A stretch of DNA of 64,000 nt, taken from contig DAOSOK010000001.1 in assembly GCA_035373905.1 (NCBI GenBank), forward strand, positions 1 through 64,000. The letters run 5' to 3'. The stretch's first letter is position 1, and every line of letters starts with the position of its first letter. Shown one piece after another: positions 35,947 through 44,195 of the stretch. Both the position numbers and the translations under genes were made by a program. The DNA is from Candidatus Ozemobacteraceae bacterium. Lineage in GTDB: Bacteria > Muiribacteriota > Ozemobacteria > Ozemobacterales > Ozemobacteraceae. The notes under the pieces were generated by a model, which did not search any database, was not told the origin of the DNA, and was given only the letters and a program-made list of their open reading frames with translations.

Positions 35947-36621
35947 TTATCCTTCCTTGATTGCCGTCAGATGACTGAGAAAGCAGGTTCTGCGGCGTCG
36001 CTCCGCGATGCGGAAACCGCCGGCGCGCAATGCCTCTTCCCATGCGTCGATGCCGGTCGCGAATTCCTCCCTGAGAGTGATCAGAACGTCCTCCCGAACC
36101 TTCGACCACCGCTCGCCATACCACTGCTCCGCATCGGCGAGAACCTGAGCCATGTTCTCCCCGAGCCTGCTCCGGGGAAAATCGAAGACCGCGTCTTCGA
36201 TGACGAATCTCGAGCCCGGAGCGAACCGTTTTCCGACCAGGGCGAAAAAGTCGAATTTCTCGGGGTCCGTCAGGTGGTGAAGCGCCTTTCGGGAGGAGCC
36301 TCGGGTAAAGGTCTCGCCTTCGAGGCGGCAGTCGAGAAAAGGCAGTTCCAGAAGCTTGACGTTCGGATACGTCTCGAGTCGCTTCCGGGCGATGTCGAGC
36401 TGCTGGCGCGCGATGTCGACGCCGACGGCGCGCCGGCAGAGCTTCGCCGCGATCGACAACGCCGAGCCGTTCCCGCAGCCGAAATCGATGAAAACGTCAT
36501 CGGGACCGAGTTCGAGGGGGGCGAGATACTCGAGGATTTCCTGCTCGTCGAAGGGAAACAGGGTGTTGTAGTGCTCGACGAGCGCGCCCGATTTCCAGAC
36601 GTCCGGGGCGTCTGTTCCCAT
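35947..36621 (-). CDS. Class I SAM-dependent methyltransferase in the biosynthetic-type cluster
   Basis: The protein has 224 residues. SAM motif I reads FIDFGCGNGSALSIA (44-58), with VGVDIARQQLDIA as motif II. A later VIEDAVFDF segment replaces the usual methyltransferase motif IV/V neighbourhood. It is the first gene of the minus-strand cluster, 10 bases ahead of the radical SAM gene, preceded by AAAGGAAC and an AT-rich promoter region. The acceptor is presumably a cluster intermediate. Confidence 0.82.
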   Translation of the reverse strand: MGTDAPDVWKSGALVEHYNTLFPFDEQEILEYLAPLELGPDDVFIDFGCGNGSALSIAAKLCRRAVGVDIARQQLDIARKRLETYPNVKLLELPFLDCRLEGETFTRGSSRKALHHLTDPEKFDFFALVGKRFAPGSRFVIEDAVFDFPRSRLGENMAQVLADAEQWYGERWSKVREDVLITLREEFATGIDAWEEALRAGGFRIAERRRRTCFLSHLTAIKEG

Positions 36622-36644
36622 CGCCAGTGTTCCTTTCCAAATAT

Positions 36645-36650
36645 ATTATA
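36645..36650 (-). promoter_or_regulatory. -10 element (TATAAT) before the methyltransferase gene
   Basis: On the minus strand a consensus TATAAT lies in a strongly AT-rich stretch 24 bases before the start codon. I see no convincing -35 hexamer at the matching distance. Confidence 0.45.
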
Positions 36651-36665
36651 TAGTATATAAACCGA

Positions 36666-36681
36666 CCCGGCGACAGCCGGG
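36666..36681 (-). terminator. Hairpin terminator after the J-domain gene
   Basis: CCCGGC / GCCGGG form a 6-bp stem with a 4-base loop, followed on the minus strand by TCGGTTTATATACTATATAA. It separates the J-domain gene from the biosynthetic-type cluster. Confidence 0.5.
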
Positions 36682-36787
36682 GTGCCTGCGGAACATGATG
36701 ATATCACACCCCCCTCCGGAGCGCCACCGGCGCGGATCGGGAACGGGCCGGCAAACGAGGGGGTCTTCCTCGGGACTCACCAGCTCC

Positions 36788-37165
36788 TCAGGAGGCGGTC
36801 TCCTTCAGATAACGCGAGAGCTCGAGATAGGCCTCGGTGAGCTCCTGGCAGAGGCGCGTGGCGGTTTCGATCTTCTCCGGCTCGTTCCCATACCGGTCGG
36901 GGTGATACCGCATCATCATCTCCTTCCAGGCCCGGCGGACGGTCGCGAGATCCGAGCCGGGCGGCAGTTCGAGGCGGCTGTAGCACCGCCGAAGGCGCGC
37001 GTCGAGGGGACGGCCCGGGCGGCGATGGCCGGCCGAAGCGCGGTCGGCATCTTCCTCTTCGTCCGGCCATGGAACATCCCCGTTTTCGAAATCGAGGAGA
37101 GAGCGGCCGAGCCAGGAGTTGACGTACGATTTGACCACCCGTAGCAGGCGTGACGGAATCCCCAT
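36788..37165 (-). CDS. Small J-domain protein
   Basis: The protein has 125 residues. A positively charged N-terminal helix is followed by an acidic patch near 31-42 and a C-terminal J domain at about 60-122: CYSRLELPPGSDLATVRRAWKEMM, then the DnaK-stimulating HPD at 88-90 in MMRYHPDRYGN. It lacks the Gly/Phe and zinc-finger parts of DnaJ, so it is a specialised class III co-chaperone that directs DnaK to particular clients. No dnaK gene is adjacent. Confidence 0.88.
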   Translation of the reverse strand: MGIPSRLLRVVKSYVNSWLGRSLLDFENGDVPWPDEEEDADRASAGHRRPGRPLDARLRRCYSRLELPPGSDLATVRRAWKEMMMRYHPDRYGNEPEKIETATRLCQELTEAYLELSRYLKETAS

Positions 37166-37335
37166 GACGTTTTCCTCCGGATTCCTATGGTATCACGTGG
37201 CGAGAGAAAACCGGGACGCTCTGTTCGTTGTCGCACGCGCGGCATGTTTTTCTTGTCATGAGAGGAAAGAATGGTACATGATACCGGCATGCCGGTTCTC
37301 AAATACCAATTGAGCAGAGGATGGAGGAAAAAAAG

Positions 37336-38121
37336 ATGGTAGCTGTCGGTATATTCGTTCTCGTTATAGGCCTTGCGCTGTTATACTGGCGTCATCTCGA
37401 GCAGATGAAGGTCGCACAGATCAAGGGCACCCGGACCTCGACGGCCCAGGAATTGAAAGACGGGGCCGTCTCGCCGGGGAAGGCGGTCGAGGTGAAGGGA
37501 AACATCCAGTGCGATTCCCCGCTGACCGCACCGCTTTCCGGCAAGCAGTGCGTCTGGTTCAGCTGCGAGAGCCGCGAGCGGATCGAGGTGACCTATTTCG
37601 AGACCAACCAGCAGACCAAGCAGCAGGAGCGCAAGACGAAGACCGAATACCGCGTCGTCCGTTCCGAGAAATCGATGGTCCCTTTCTGGATCCAGGACTC
37701 GACGGGCCGCGTAATGGTGCGGCCGGAAGACGCCGAGATCGACGGCATCACCGTCGTCGACAGGTTCGACCAGGCCCCGGCCTCGTCGATCGGCCAGGTG
37801 TTTGCGACCGGCGGCCTGATGGCCGGATACGTCAGCTCCCTGCCACAGCTCGACAACAACCATCGCATCCTCGGCATCGAGCACAAGGAAGTCATCTTCC
37901 CGGTCGGACAGCCTGGATACGTTCTCGGTGAACTTCATTCCGGCGGCGAGGCCCCGACCATCGCCAAACGGGTGAAGAGCGACGTCTCGTTCGTCATCAC
38001 GACGAAATCCGAGGAGGAACTGGTCGCCGACGCCGAGTCGCGGGTCTTCTGGCTGCTCATCGCCGGCGGAGTCGTGTCCCTGTGCGGCGTCGCCCTCATC
38101 GTGAAGAATTTCATTCCCTGA
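37336..38121 (+). CDS. GIDE-domain (E3 ubiquitin ligase-like) membrane protein
   Basis: The protein has about 261 residues. Membrane segments at about 2-18 and 235-256 flank a central domain of the GIDE/MULAN type: the phrase GNIQCDSPLTAPLSGKQCVWFSC is the family mark, followed by a Lys/Glu-rich strand region and IQDSTGRVMVRPEDAEID. In eukaryotes this domain faces the intermembrane space of mitochondrial or chloroplast E3 ligases; bacterial versions have no RING finger and no known activity. The ATG at 37336 was chosen for GGAGG eight bases upstream; another ATG lies five codons earlier. It precedes the PP2C/kinase signalling operon. Confidence 0.75.
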   Translation: MVAVGIFVLVIGLALLYWRHLEQMKVAQIKGTRTSTAQELKDGAVSPGKAVEVKGNIQCDSPLTAPLSGKQCVWFSCESRERIEVTYFETNQQTKQQERKTKTEYRVVRSEKSMVPFWIQDSTGRVMVRPEDAEIDGITVVDRFDQAPASSIGQVFATGGLMAGYVSSLPQLDNNHRILGIEHKEVIFPVGQPGYVLGELHSGGEAPTIAKRVKSDVSFVITTKSEEELVADAESRVFWLLIAGGVVSLCGVALIVKNFIP

Positions 38122-38170
38122 CCGCGCCGCGGGGGCGGTCCTGCTCTGGCCGTTCCCGCGCCGTTCCTGC

Positions 38171-38199
38171 TTGACCGGCCCTGTGTTCGCGTTTATAAT
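38171..38199 (+). promoter_or_regulatory. Near-consensus sigma70 promoter of the signalling operon
   Basis: TTGACC (38171-38176), a 17-base spacer and a perfect TATAAT (38194-38199). The predicted start near 38206 is only about 10 bases before the PP2C start codon, so the leader is too short for a usual Shine-Dalgarno site. Confidence 0.75.
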
Positions 38200-38215
38200 G
38201 CCCCCTGTAGTAGAG

Positions 38216-39055
38216 ATGCCGGAGAAAGGCCGTCGATTGCAGATCTCGTTCCACACCGACCGTGGCCTCGTTCGCAAGAATAACGAGGACAGTTCGCTGG
38301 CGATTCCTCCCTGGCAGGAACCGGCCATATCTGCCGGCGCATGCATGTTCGGCGTTGCCGACGGGATGGGCGGCCATGCGGCGGGCGAGGTGGCGTCGGG
38401 CCTCGCGACGGCGACGTTGAAGACGTGGTTGTCGAGCCAGCGTCCCGACCGTGTCGCGGGGCCGGCCGAGGTGGAAAGCGCCTTTCTCGAGGCCAATTTT
38501 GCGATCTGGGAGTATGTCAAGAAACACGCCGATTGCCAGGGAATGGGAACGACGCTGACGGCCGGGTTCATCTCGGATAACCGGATGATCCTTTGCCACG
38601 TCGGCGATTCGCGCGTGTATCTCCTTCGGAGCGGCCAACTGAAACAACTGACGTCCGATCACACTCTCGTCGCCGAGCAGGTTCGGGCGGGAAAACTCGA
38701 CGAGGCGGCGGCCCGATGCCACCCGGCGAGGCACATTCTCAGCCGTGCGCTGGGCGTCCGGGAGTTCATCACGGTGGATACGACGGTCCTGGAACTGGCT
38801 GTCGGCGACACTCTGCTCTTCTGCTCCGACGGCATCTACGGACCCGTATCCGATGACATCATCCGGGAAGAACTCGCCCGCAGGCCGTTCAACGGCGCGG
38901 CGAAACGGCTCGTCGAGCTTGCCTGCAAAGGCGGCGGTCCGGACAACGCGACGGCCGTGGCCGTGCTGATCGACGAGCTTCCGGTATCGTATCCGGGCCG
39001 GTACTCGTGGCAGCGCTTCAGATCGATCCTCGGTGAGTGGGGAATACTCGGCTGA
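38216..39055 (+). CDS. PP2C-type Ser/Thr protein phosphatase
   Basis: The protein has 279 residues and no membrane segment. All PP2C metal-site motifs are present: DRGLVRKNNEDS, FGVADGMGGHAAGEVAS, GMGTTLTAG, CHVGDSRVYLL, LTSDHTLV, ILSRALG, LFCSDGIYGPVSD and GGPDNATAV. It should reverse the action of the Ser/Thr kinase two genes downstream. The ATG at 38216 was chosen because the promoter lies immediately upstream and homology starts there. Confidence 0.95.
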   Translation: MPEKGRRLQISFHTDRGLVRKNNEDSSLAIPPWQEPAISAGACMFGVADGMGGHAAGEVASGLATATLKTWLSSQRPDRVAGPAEVESAFLEANFAIWEYVKKHADCQGMGTTLTAGFISDNRMILCHVGDSRVYLLRSGQLKQLTSDHTLVAEQVRAGKLDEAAARCHPARHILSRALGVREFITVDTTVLELAVGDTLLFCSDGIYGPVSDDIIREELARRPFNGAAKRLVELACKGGGPDNATAVAVLIDELPVSYPGRYSWQRFRSILGEWGILG

Positions 39056-39124
39056 CCGGGGTTCCGGGCGGCCGACGCGATACGACAGAAGAAAAAACAT
39101 CCTGAGTGCAGGAGGGAAAAAGGT

Positions 39125-39673
39125 ATGGACGCGGTAACTTTGATGATTATCGTTGGAGTGGTGGTGCTCGTCGCCATCGTGCTGGTGCTGCTCATGTCGA
39201 AAGACAAGGCGTCGCCGGGTGACGTGATGGGGGCCGGCCAGGCCGACGACGAACGGGCTGCCGTCGCCTCGAAGCGCTTCAAGCAGGTTCTTTCGGGGAA
39301 CGACCTCCAGAACCAAATGAAGAAAGAGGAAGAGGAGCTCCTGACGAAATACACGTCCGGCACCGGCGAAGGCATCGCCGAGGTTGAGAAGCTGCTCGTT
39401 TCCGACCCGAACAACGTCGATCTTCTCGACTGGCTGGCGTTTATGTATTACAGCAACAACGAGACCGACAAGGCGATCGAGACCTACAAGCGCGCTCTTT
39501 CGATCAAGCCCAGCAACGAGAACCAGCATTACTATCTCGCCAACAGCTACTTCAAGAAGGGGATGCAGGCCGAAGCCCAGAAGGAATGGGCGGAAGTGAT
39601 CCGCCTCAAGCCGGGCTCCAAGATTGCCAAAAACGCCCAGGAGCGCATCGACTTCGTCACGACCAAGAAGTGA
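39125..39673 (+). CDS. Membrane-anchored TPR protein
   Basis: The protein has 182 residues with an N-terminal membrane segment at about 3-24, a charged linker and two to three tetratricopeptide repeats at about 85-160 (DLLDWLAFMYYSNNETDKAIETYKRALSIKP, ENQHYYLANSYFKKGMQAEAQKEWAEVIRLKP, in part). It is a likely scaffold between the phosphatase and the kinase encoded on either side. GGAGG lies eight bases before the ATG. Confidence 0.85.
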   Translation: MDAVTLMIIVGVVVLVAIVLVLLMSKDKASPGDVMGAGQADDERAAVASKRFKQVLSGNDLQNQMKKEEEELLTKYTSGTGEGIAEVEKLLVSDPNNVDLLDWLAFMYYSNNETDKAIETYKRALSIKPSNENQHYYLANSYFKKGMQAEAQKEWAEVIRLKPGSKIAKNAQERIDFVTTKK

Positions 39674-39703
39674 TCCATTTCTGACCGGGAGAACCGCTGA
39701 ACG

Positions 39704-41371
39704 ATGGCAATGATCGCCCCCCCCGAACTGACCCGCTACAAGCTCCTCGACCTGATCGGTTGCGGAGGGATGGGGTCCGTCTTCATCGGCATCGAGCTGA
39801 AGTCGGAGAAGTTCGTCGCCATCAAACTGCTTTCCCCGGAATGCGTGGAAGAGCCCGTCATTCTCGAGCGGTTCAAGCTCGAAGGGCAGATTCTCAAGGG
39901 GCTGAGCCACCCCAACATCGTGAAGTTCATCGAAGCCGGCCAGGAGGGCGATTACCACTACCTGGTGATGGAATACGTCAAGGGCCTTTCGATGGATGCC
40001 TTCCCGCGGAGCAACTCGGCGACGACGCTCGGCGTCAAGCAGTCCATACCGACCATCGAAGAATACCTGACGTTATTCATCAAATGCTTCGATGCCCTGG
40101 GATATGTTCACAAACAGGGGATCGTCCACCGCGACATCAAGCCGCACAACATCATCCTGACCGGGCCGGAATACTCCCCACGCCTGATCGACTTCGGCAT
40201 CGCCAAGAAGCTCGATGAGTCCGGTGAATTCGATCAGCCGGGCGAAAAATTATATACGGTTGTCTATGCCAGTCCCGAGCAGCTGATGAACAAGCCCGTG
40301 GACCAGGTTTCCGACCTGTTTTCGTTCGGAGTGGTGATGTACGAGAAACTGACGGGCCGCCTTCCGTTCGAAGGAAAGAAGGAGATGGAAGTCTTCCTTT
40401 CCCAGACGAAATGGAACTTCCCTCCGCCCCGCCAGCTCGTTCCCGAGATTCCCCAGAAGCTCGAGCAGATCGTTCTCAAGCTGCTCTCCAAGGATCCGGC
40501 GAGCCGCTATCCGACGGCCGCCATGGTCCAGGGCGAGCTGGAGAAACTGCTCGAAATTCAGCGGACCGGCCGCGACGGCCTGAATCTCTCCGGCATCATC
40601 AGCGACATCCGCGAGACCGGATCCGCCATCTCGGCGACCCGGGGGTTCAAAAAACGCACCATCGCCGACGAGCAGATGCTCGTGAAAAAGGCTCGCAGCG
40701 AATACGTCGAGGCCAAGAACCAGCTTCGCGCCGCCACGCTCAAACTCCGCTCCGATCCCGAGCACGTCGAGCAGCTCAAGGCCGTGTGCGAACAGCTCAG
40801 GGTCGAATACGAGCGCCTGCAGGGGCAGCTCGCCATGGCTCTGGGATTCAAAAGTCAGCCGCTCGTCATCGATCGCTTCAATGCCATCCTCAAGCTCGAA
40901 ACGGTGGCGTTCGAGAAGCGCGGCGTTCCCTTCAACATCAACACGATCGAGCAGAAACTCGCGCACTCCGACGGCTCCGACATCATCGTCGGCTCCATGA
41001 ACTTCACCGAACGGGTGAAGCGTGTCTACTCCTTCAACCAGAAGGATTCCTACCTCGCCTGGGACGAATCCACCTGGTTTTTCAACGCGTATGACGAGAA
41101 GGATTTCCCGATCTTCGTCATGGTCGGCGATCCGGGCATGCCCCGGGCGCCGCAAGGCTTCAGGGGGTTCTTCTGGCCGTTCGAATTCCTGCTCGCCATC
41201 CACAAGCTCGGCCGGACCGGCGTTTCCATCATCGAGACGTTCACCGGCTGCGATCGCCGCGGCCAGGCCGTTTCCGCGCAGCACAAGGAGACGATCCTGT
41301 TCTCGAACAATCTTTTCGACGCGCTGAAAGAGCGCCTGACGAAGCTCGTTGCCGCAAAAAACGGGAATTGA
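39704..41371 (+). CDS. Ser/Thr protein kinase with an unknown C-terminal domain
   Basis: The protein has 555 residues. The kinase domain spans about 11-285: GCGGMGSV glycine loop, Lys41 in VAIKLL, HRDIKPHN (142-149), DFG (163-165) and ASPEQ (189-193). A coiled coil follows at about 330-378. The last 175 residues form a globular domain I do not recognise (segments FERVKRVYSF, FFWPFEFLLAIHKLGRTG and FTGCDRRGQAVSA are landmarks). No membrane segment is present. The kinase lies between the TPR and helical proteins in the PP2C operon, so the domain may bind one of them or a signal. Confidence 0.92.
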   Translation: MAMIAPPELTRYKLLDLIGCGGMGSVFIGIELKSEKFVAIKLLSPECVEEPVILERFKLEGQILKGLSHPNIVKFIEAGQEGDYHYLVMEYVKGLSMDAFPRSNSATTLGVKQSIPTIEEYLTLFIKCFDALGYVHKQGIVHRDIKPHNIILTGPEYSPRLIDFGIAKKLDESGEFDQPGEKLYTVVYASPEQLMNKPVDQVSDLFSFGVVMYEKLTGRLPFEGKKEMEVFLSQTKWNFPPPRQLVPEIPQKLEQIVLKLLSKDPASRYPTAAMVQGELEKLLEIQRTGRDGLNLSGIISDIRETGSAISATRGFKKRTIADEQMLVKKARSEYVEAKNQLRAATLKLRSDPEHVEQLKAVCEQLRVEYERLQGQLAMALGFKSQPLVIDRFNAILKLETVAFEKRGVPFNINTIEQKLAHSDGSDIIVGSMNFTERVKRVYSFNQKDSYLAWDESTWFFNAYDEKDFPIFVMVGDPGMPRAPQGFRGFFWPFEFLLAIHKLGRTGVSIIETFTGCDRRGQAVSAQHKETILFSNNLFDALKERLTKLVAAKNGN

Positions 41372-41404
41372 GCGGGCGAGCGTGAACAGGGAGAACCGCC
41401 CCGC

Positions 41405-41881
41405 ATGAACATCGATGCTTCGCTTCGCGAACGTCTGCAGGCGGGTCTGCAGAGGCTGACCCTCCTGTATGGGGAACTGGCCGACGATGGGCGCGATCTG
41501 CTTGCCCAGACCGAGTTTTCCCTCGACCGGGTGCTTCAGATGCTCGATCATCGCGACCTCGTGATCCAGGAAGTGCAGGCCATCGAGCTCGAACTCGTTT
41601 CGGCCCTCGGCGCCGCAGGTTCCGAGCATGCCGTCGCTGGACTTCTGCAGGTCGTGAAGACCCTCGAATCGGGCTCCCTGCCGGCCCTCGAAGATGCCGC
41701 TCGGTTCAGGACAGCTCTGGCAGCCCTCGTCGACGTCGACGAACTGGTCGCGAAGCGCCTCCGGGAGGCCCGGAGCGATCTCGAAGCGGAAATAAAGCGA
41801 TTGCGGCGCAGCTCGAGGCTCGTTCAGGGATACCGCCCGGCAAACCCGACGGGAAGCGCCTTCATCGACAAAATAAAATAG
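41405..41881 (+). CDS. Helical cytosolic protein of unknown function
   Basis: The protein has 158 residues, predicted to be nearly all alpha helix. Leu-rich heptads run through residues 8-60 and 105-145, and it ends in a GYRP...GSAFIDKIK tail. The general shape (antiparallel helices, basic C-terminus) recalls FlgN-type export chaperones, but nothing else supports flagellar function. It sits between the kinase and the FecR-like gene with short gaps (33 and 21 bases), so it belongs to the signalling operon. Confidence 0.6.
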   Translation: MNIDASLRERLQAGLQRLTLLYGELADDGRDLLAQTEFSLDRVLQMLDHRDLVIQEVQAIELELVSALGAAGSEHAVAGLLQVVKTLESGSLPALEDAARFRTALAALVDVDELVAKRLREARSDLEAEIKRLRRSSRLVQGYRPANPTGSAFIDKIK

Positions 41882-41902
41882 ACCGGAAGAAGTGGGGCCG
41901 AT

Positions 41903-42787
41903 ATGAGAGACGGAACGGAAATCACGAAAAAGTGGTCCGGAGCGCTGTTCGTCGCATTCCTGGCGATGACCGGCCTGGTTCCTCCGGCGGGCGCCCGACT
42001 CGATGCGGTCGAGACGACGGCGAGCGGGACGACGAAAGCCGTGAAATCCGGGCATGTCCGCTTCGGAGACCTGTATGTCGCGGGAATGGCGGCCCTGCTT
42101 CCGGGGGGCGGCACGCTCGAAGCTCCCGGCGGCAAGCCCCGCGTTTCGGGAAAAACCCTGCGGTCCGACCTGCTCATTCCGAGCGGTTCGCTTGTCTCGA
42201 CCGGCGCGGACGAGACCGCCCGTATCAGGCTCGGCGAGCGCTCCCTGTTGCGCGTCCGCCCGAACTCGGCTCTGCGCATTTTTTCCCTGCGTCTCGAGCT
42301 GGTGCGCGGTGAACTGTGCGTCCAGCAGGGTAAGACGATCCTGCCTCTCCGCATCCAGGCCGCCTCGTCGACGATCGATCTCGAACGCGACTCCGCCGCC
42401 GATTTCTTTCTCTCTGAGGACGGCCGCATGATCGTGACTGTTCAGGCCGGCACCGCAAAAGTCGCGGGGGAAAGTGACGCGGTTGTCGCCGGACAGCGCG
42501 TCGAGGTGAGGAGCGGCACGGTGGTGACCGATCCGCCCGTCGCCCGCCTGGCCGACTGGTTCGCCTATGCGGAGAAAACCGGCGTCCAGGAGTATACCCC
42601 GCGGCTCGGCCTGGATATCGGAGACGGTGCCGACGACGCCCCGTCTGCCCTGACGCCGGGCGGCCAGGAGCCGACGGGCGGCGAACCCGTGCGCCCAGAT
42701 GACACCAGTGGCGAGCTCGTTCCCGGTTCTCCGCAGACGCCTTCCGACGTTCTGCAGGATCACTTCCTCGAGGACTCCGGCCGGTGA
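41903..42787 (+). CDS. FecR-domain exported protein
   Basis: The protein has 294 residues with a signal peptide or anchor at about 12-31. A FecR-type beta domain follows at about 80-215: a short strand set ending in ETARIRLGERSLLRVRPNSALRI, then LVRGELCVQQGK and MIVTVQAGTAKVAGESDAVVAGQRVEV. In FecR proteins this domain senses envelope signals, but here no sigma or anti-sigma pair is near. The C-terminus is an acidic, Pro/Gly-rich tail. Its stop codon overlaps the next start (GTGA). Confidence 0.82.
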   Translation: MRDGTEITKKWSGALFVAFLAMTGLVPPAGARLDAVETTASGTTKAVKSGHVRFGDLYVAGMAALLPGGGTLEAPGGKPRVSGKTLRSDLLIPSGSLVSTGADETARIRLGERSLLRVRPNSALRIFSLRLELVRGELCVQQGKTILPLRIQAASSTIDLERDSAADFFLSEDGRMIVTVQAGTAKVAGESDAVVAGQRVEVRSGTVVTDPPVARLADWFAYAEKTGVQEYTPRLGLDIGDGADDAPSALTPGGQEPTGGEPVRPDDTSGELVPGSPQTPSDVLQDHFLEDSGR

Positions 42788-44178
42788 GTATACAAAAATT
42801 CGTCTATATCCTGGTCGTCGTCGGTCTCGCGCTGGGCGGCAGCGCGCCGGTTTTCGCGGCGGGTGACCGGAACGAGAAGATCCAGAACATCTATTTTCAG
42901 GCACTCCAGGCGCTCGAGGAGGAGAACCACCTCAAGGGCGTCCAGTTATACTACCGGTTTGTGATCCTCGGCGGAATTCCCGTGTCGAAGGCCGTTCGCG
43001 CCCGCGATCTGGCGCGTGCGATGAGCAGTTTCAAAAAAGAAATCGCCGAGGGGCGGAACAGCAACAGAACCGAACTCGGAATTCTGCTCATCGACCGGAT
43101 CATCGAGCGGTTCGACAGGGCTGAGCAGCGTCTCGATCTTCTCCGTGAAAAACACCCCTCCTCGGTTCTGCTCGCGTTCCTGCGGGGAGAGGTTGCCCTT
43201 GCGCGCGGCGACGAAACGCTCGCGATGAGGATCTTCGGGACGATGAACCGTCTTCCGAATCCGCGCGGGTTTCCTGCGCTGGCCGACTATCTTCTCGACC
43301 AACGGGGCAGGGGAAAAAGCGCTGATCCGGCCGCTCGCCGGAAATTCTTCATGAAGCTCGCCTATCGACGCTGGGATGAATCCGACTTCGAAGGCGCCGG
43401 CGCGATGTTTCGCGCGCTCATGAAGGAGTATCCGCTGGATCCCGAAGCGCCGCGGGCGCTCATCGACCTTCTCCTACAACAGGACAAGACGGACGAAGCC
43501 GTGAAGATTCTCGACGGGTGGAAGGGGCAGGCAGACGAGCCGCTGATTCCTCCGTTGCCTCTCGCGCGCATCCGCTACTCTCAGGGTCAGTATGAAGAGG
43601 CTCTGGCCCTGCTGGTGCCTCTGCAGGAAGCCGACCCTCAGGACGCGTATCTCAGGCTGCTGGTGGCCGAGAGCCTGTACCAGTTGAACCGCCATGCCGA
43701 GGCCGCGCCCCATTTCATGGAACTCGCGCGTTCGGATCCGAAGAACCAGGGCTTCCTTCAGCGCCTCGTCATCTGCTCCGAGGCGGCGGGAAGGCGCGCC
43801 GATCCGCTTCCCCTGCTCGAAGCATACGTGCAGGAAAACGAACGGGATTCGGCGATGCGGTTCGAACTCGCCTCGCTGCTGATCCGCCTGGATCGCCTGG
43901 ATGAAGCCCGCCTGCATTTCAACGTGCTCAGGGAGTTCGGAAATCCTCTCCAGAAGGAAGCGCTCGAAAAAATCGCCGCCATCGACCGCGCGAATTACGA
44001 GCGGATGATGAGCGCCTCCGCCGCGAGCGGAAGCGGCGGCGAACCGGACAAGGGCGAGCATCGGGTTTCCCAGCAACCCGACGATCTGGCGGCGACGGAG
44101 CCGGTGATCGGCGCGGCAGGCGATGCCAGCCTTGCCGAGGAAGAGCAGATCCGGCGGATGAAAGAGCTTTTCAAATAG
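42784..44178 (+). CDS. Exported TPR-repeat protein
   Basis: The protein has 464 residues with a signal peptide at about 1-28. Helical pairs of the tetratricopeptide type cover most of the length (for example FYQALQALEEENHLKGVQLYYRF-like, YSQGQYEEALALLVPLQEADPQDAYLRLLVAESLYQL in part, and LDEARLHFNVLREFGNP). It starts with GTG, overlapping the FecR-like stop by four bases. As last gene of the phosphatase-kinase operon it is a likely periplasmic scaffold, possibly for an envelope or pilus complex. It converges on the pseudopilin operon, 17 bases away. Confidence 0.82.
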   Translation: MSIQKFVYILVVVGLALGGSAPVFAAGDRNEKIQNIYFQALQALEEENHLKGVQLYYRFVILGGIPVSKAVRARDLARAMSSFKKEIAEGRNSNRTELGILLIDRIIERFDRAEQRLDLLREKHPSSVLLAFLRGEVALARGDETLAMRIFGTMNRLPNPRGFPALADYLLDQRGRGKSADPAARRKFFMKLAYRRWDESDFEGAGAMFRALMKEYPLDPEAPRALIDLLLQQDKTDEAVKILDGWKGQADEPLIPPLPLARIRYSQGQYEEALALLVPLQEADPQDAYLRLLVAESLYQLNRHAEAAPHFMELARSDPKNQGFLQRLVICSEAAGRRADPLPLLEAYVQENERDSAMRFELASLLIRLDRLDEARLHFNVLREFGNPLQKEALEKIAAIDRANYERMMSASAASGSGGEPDKGEHRVSQQPDDLAATEPVIGAAGDASLAEEEQIRRMKELFK

Positions 44179-44195
44179 TGCTGTATATATAAAAA

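Noticed and set aside
36622..36787. Ribosomal peptide precursor gene next to the radical SAM cluster
   Set aside because: The flanks hold a promoter and a terminator hairpin but no short frame with a ribosome-binding site and a leader/core layout.
40250..42904. 884-codon open frame opposite the kinase, helical and FecR-like genes
   Set aside because: It crosses three convincing genes with good start sites on the other strand. No domain is recognisable in it.
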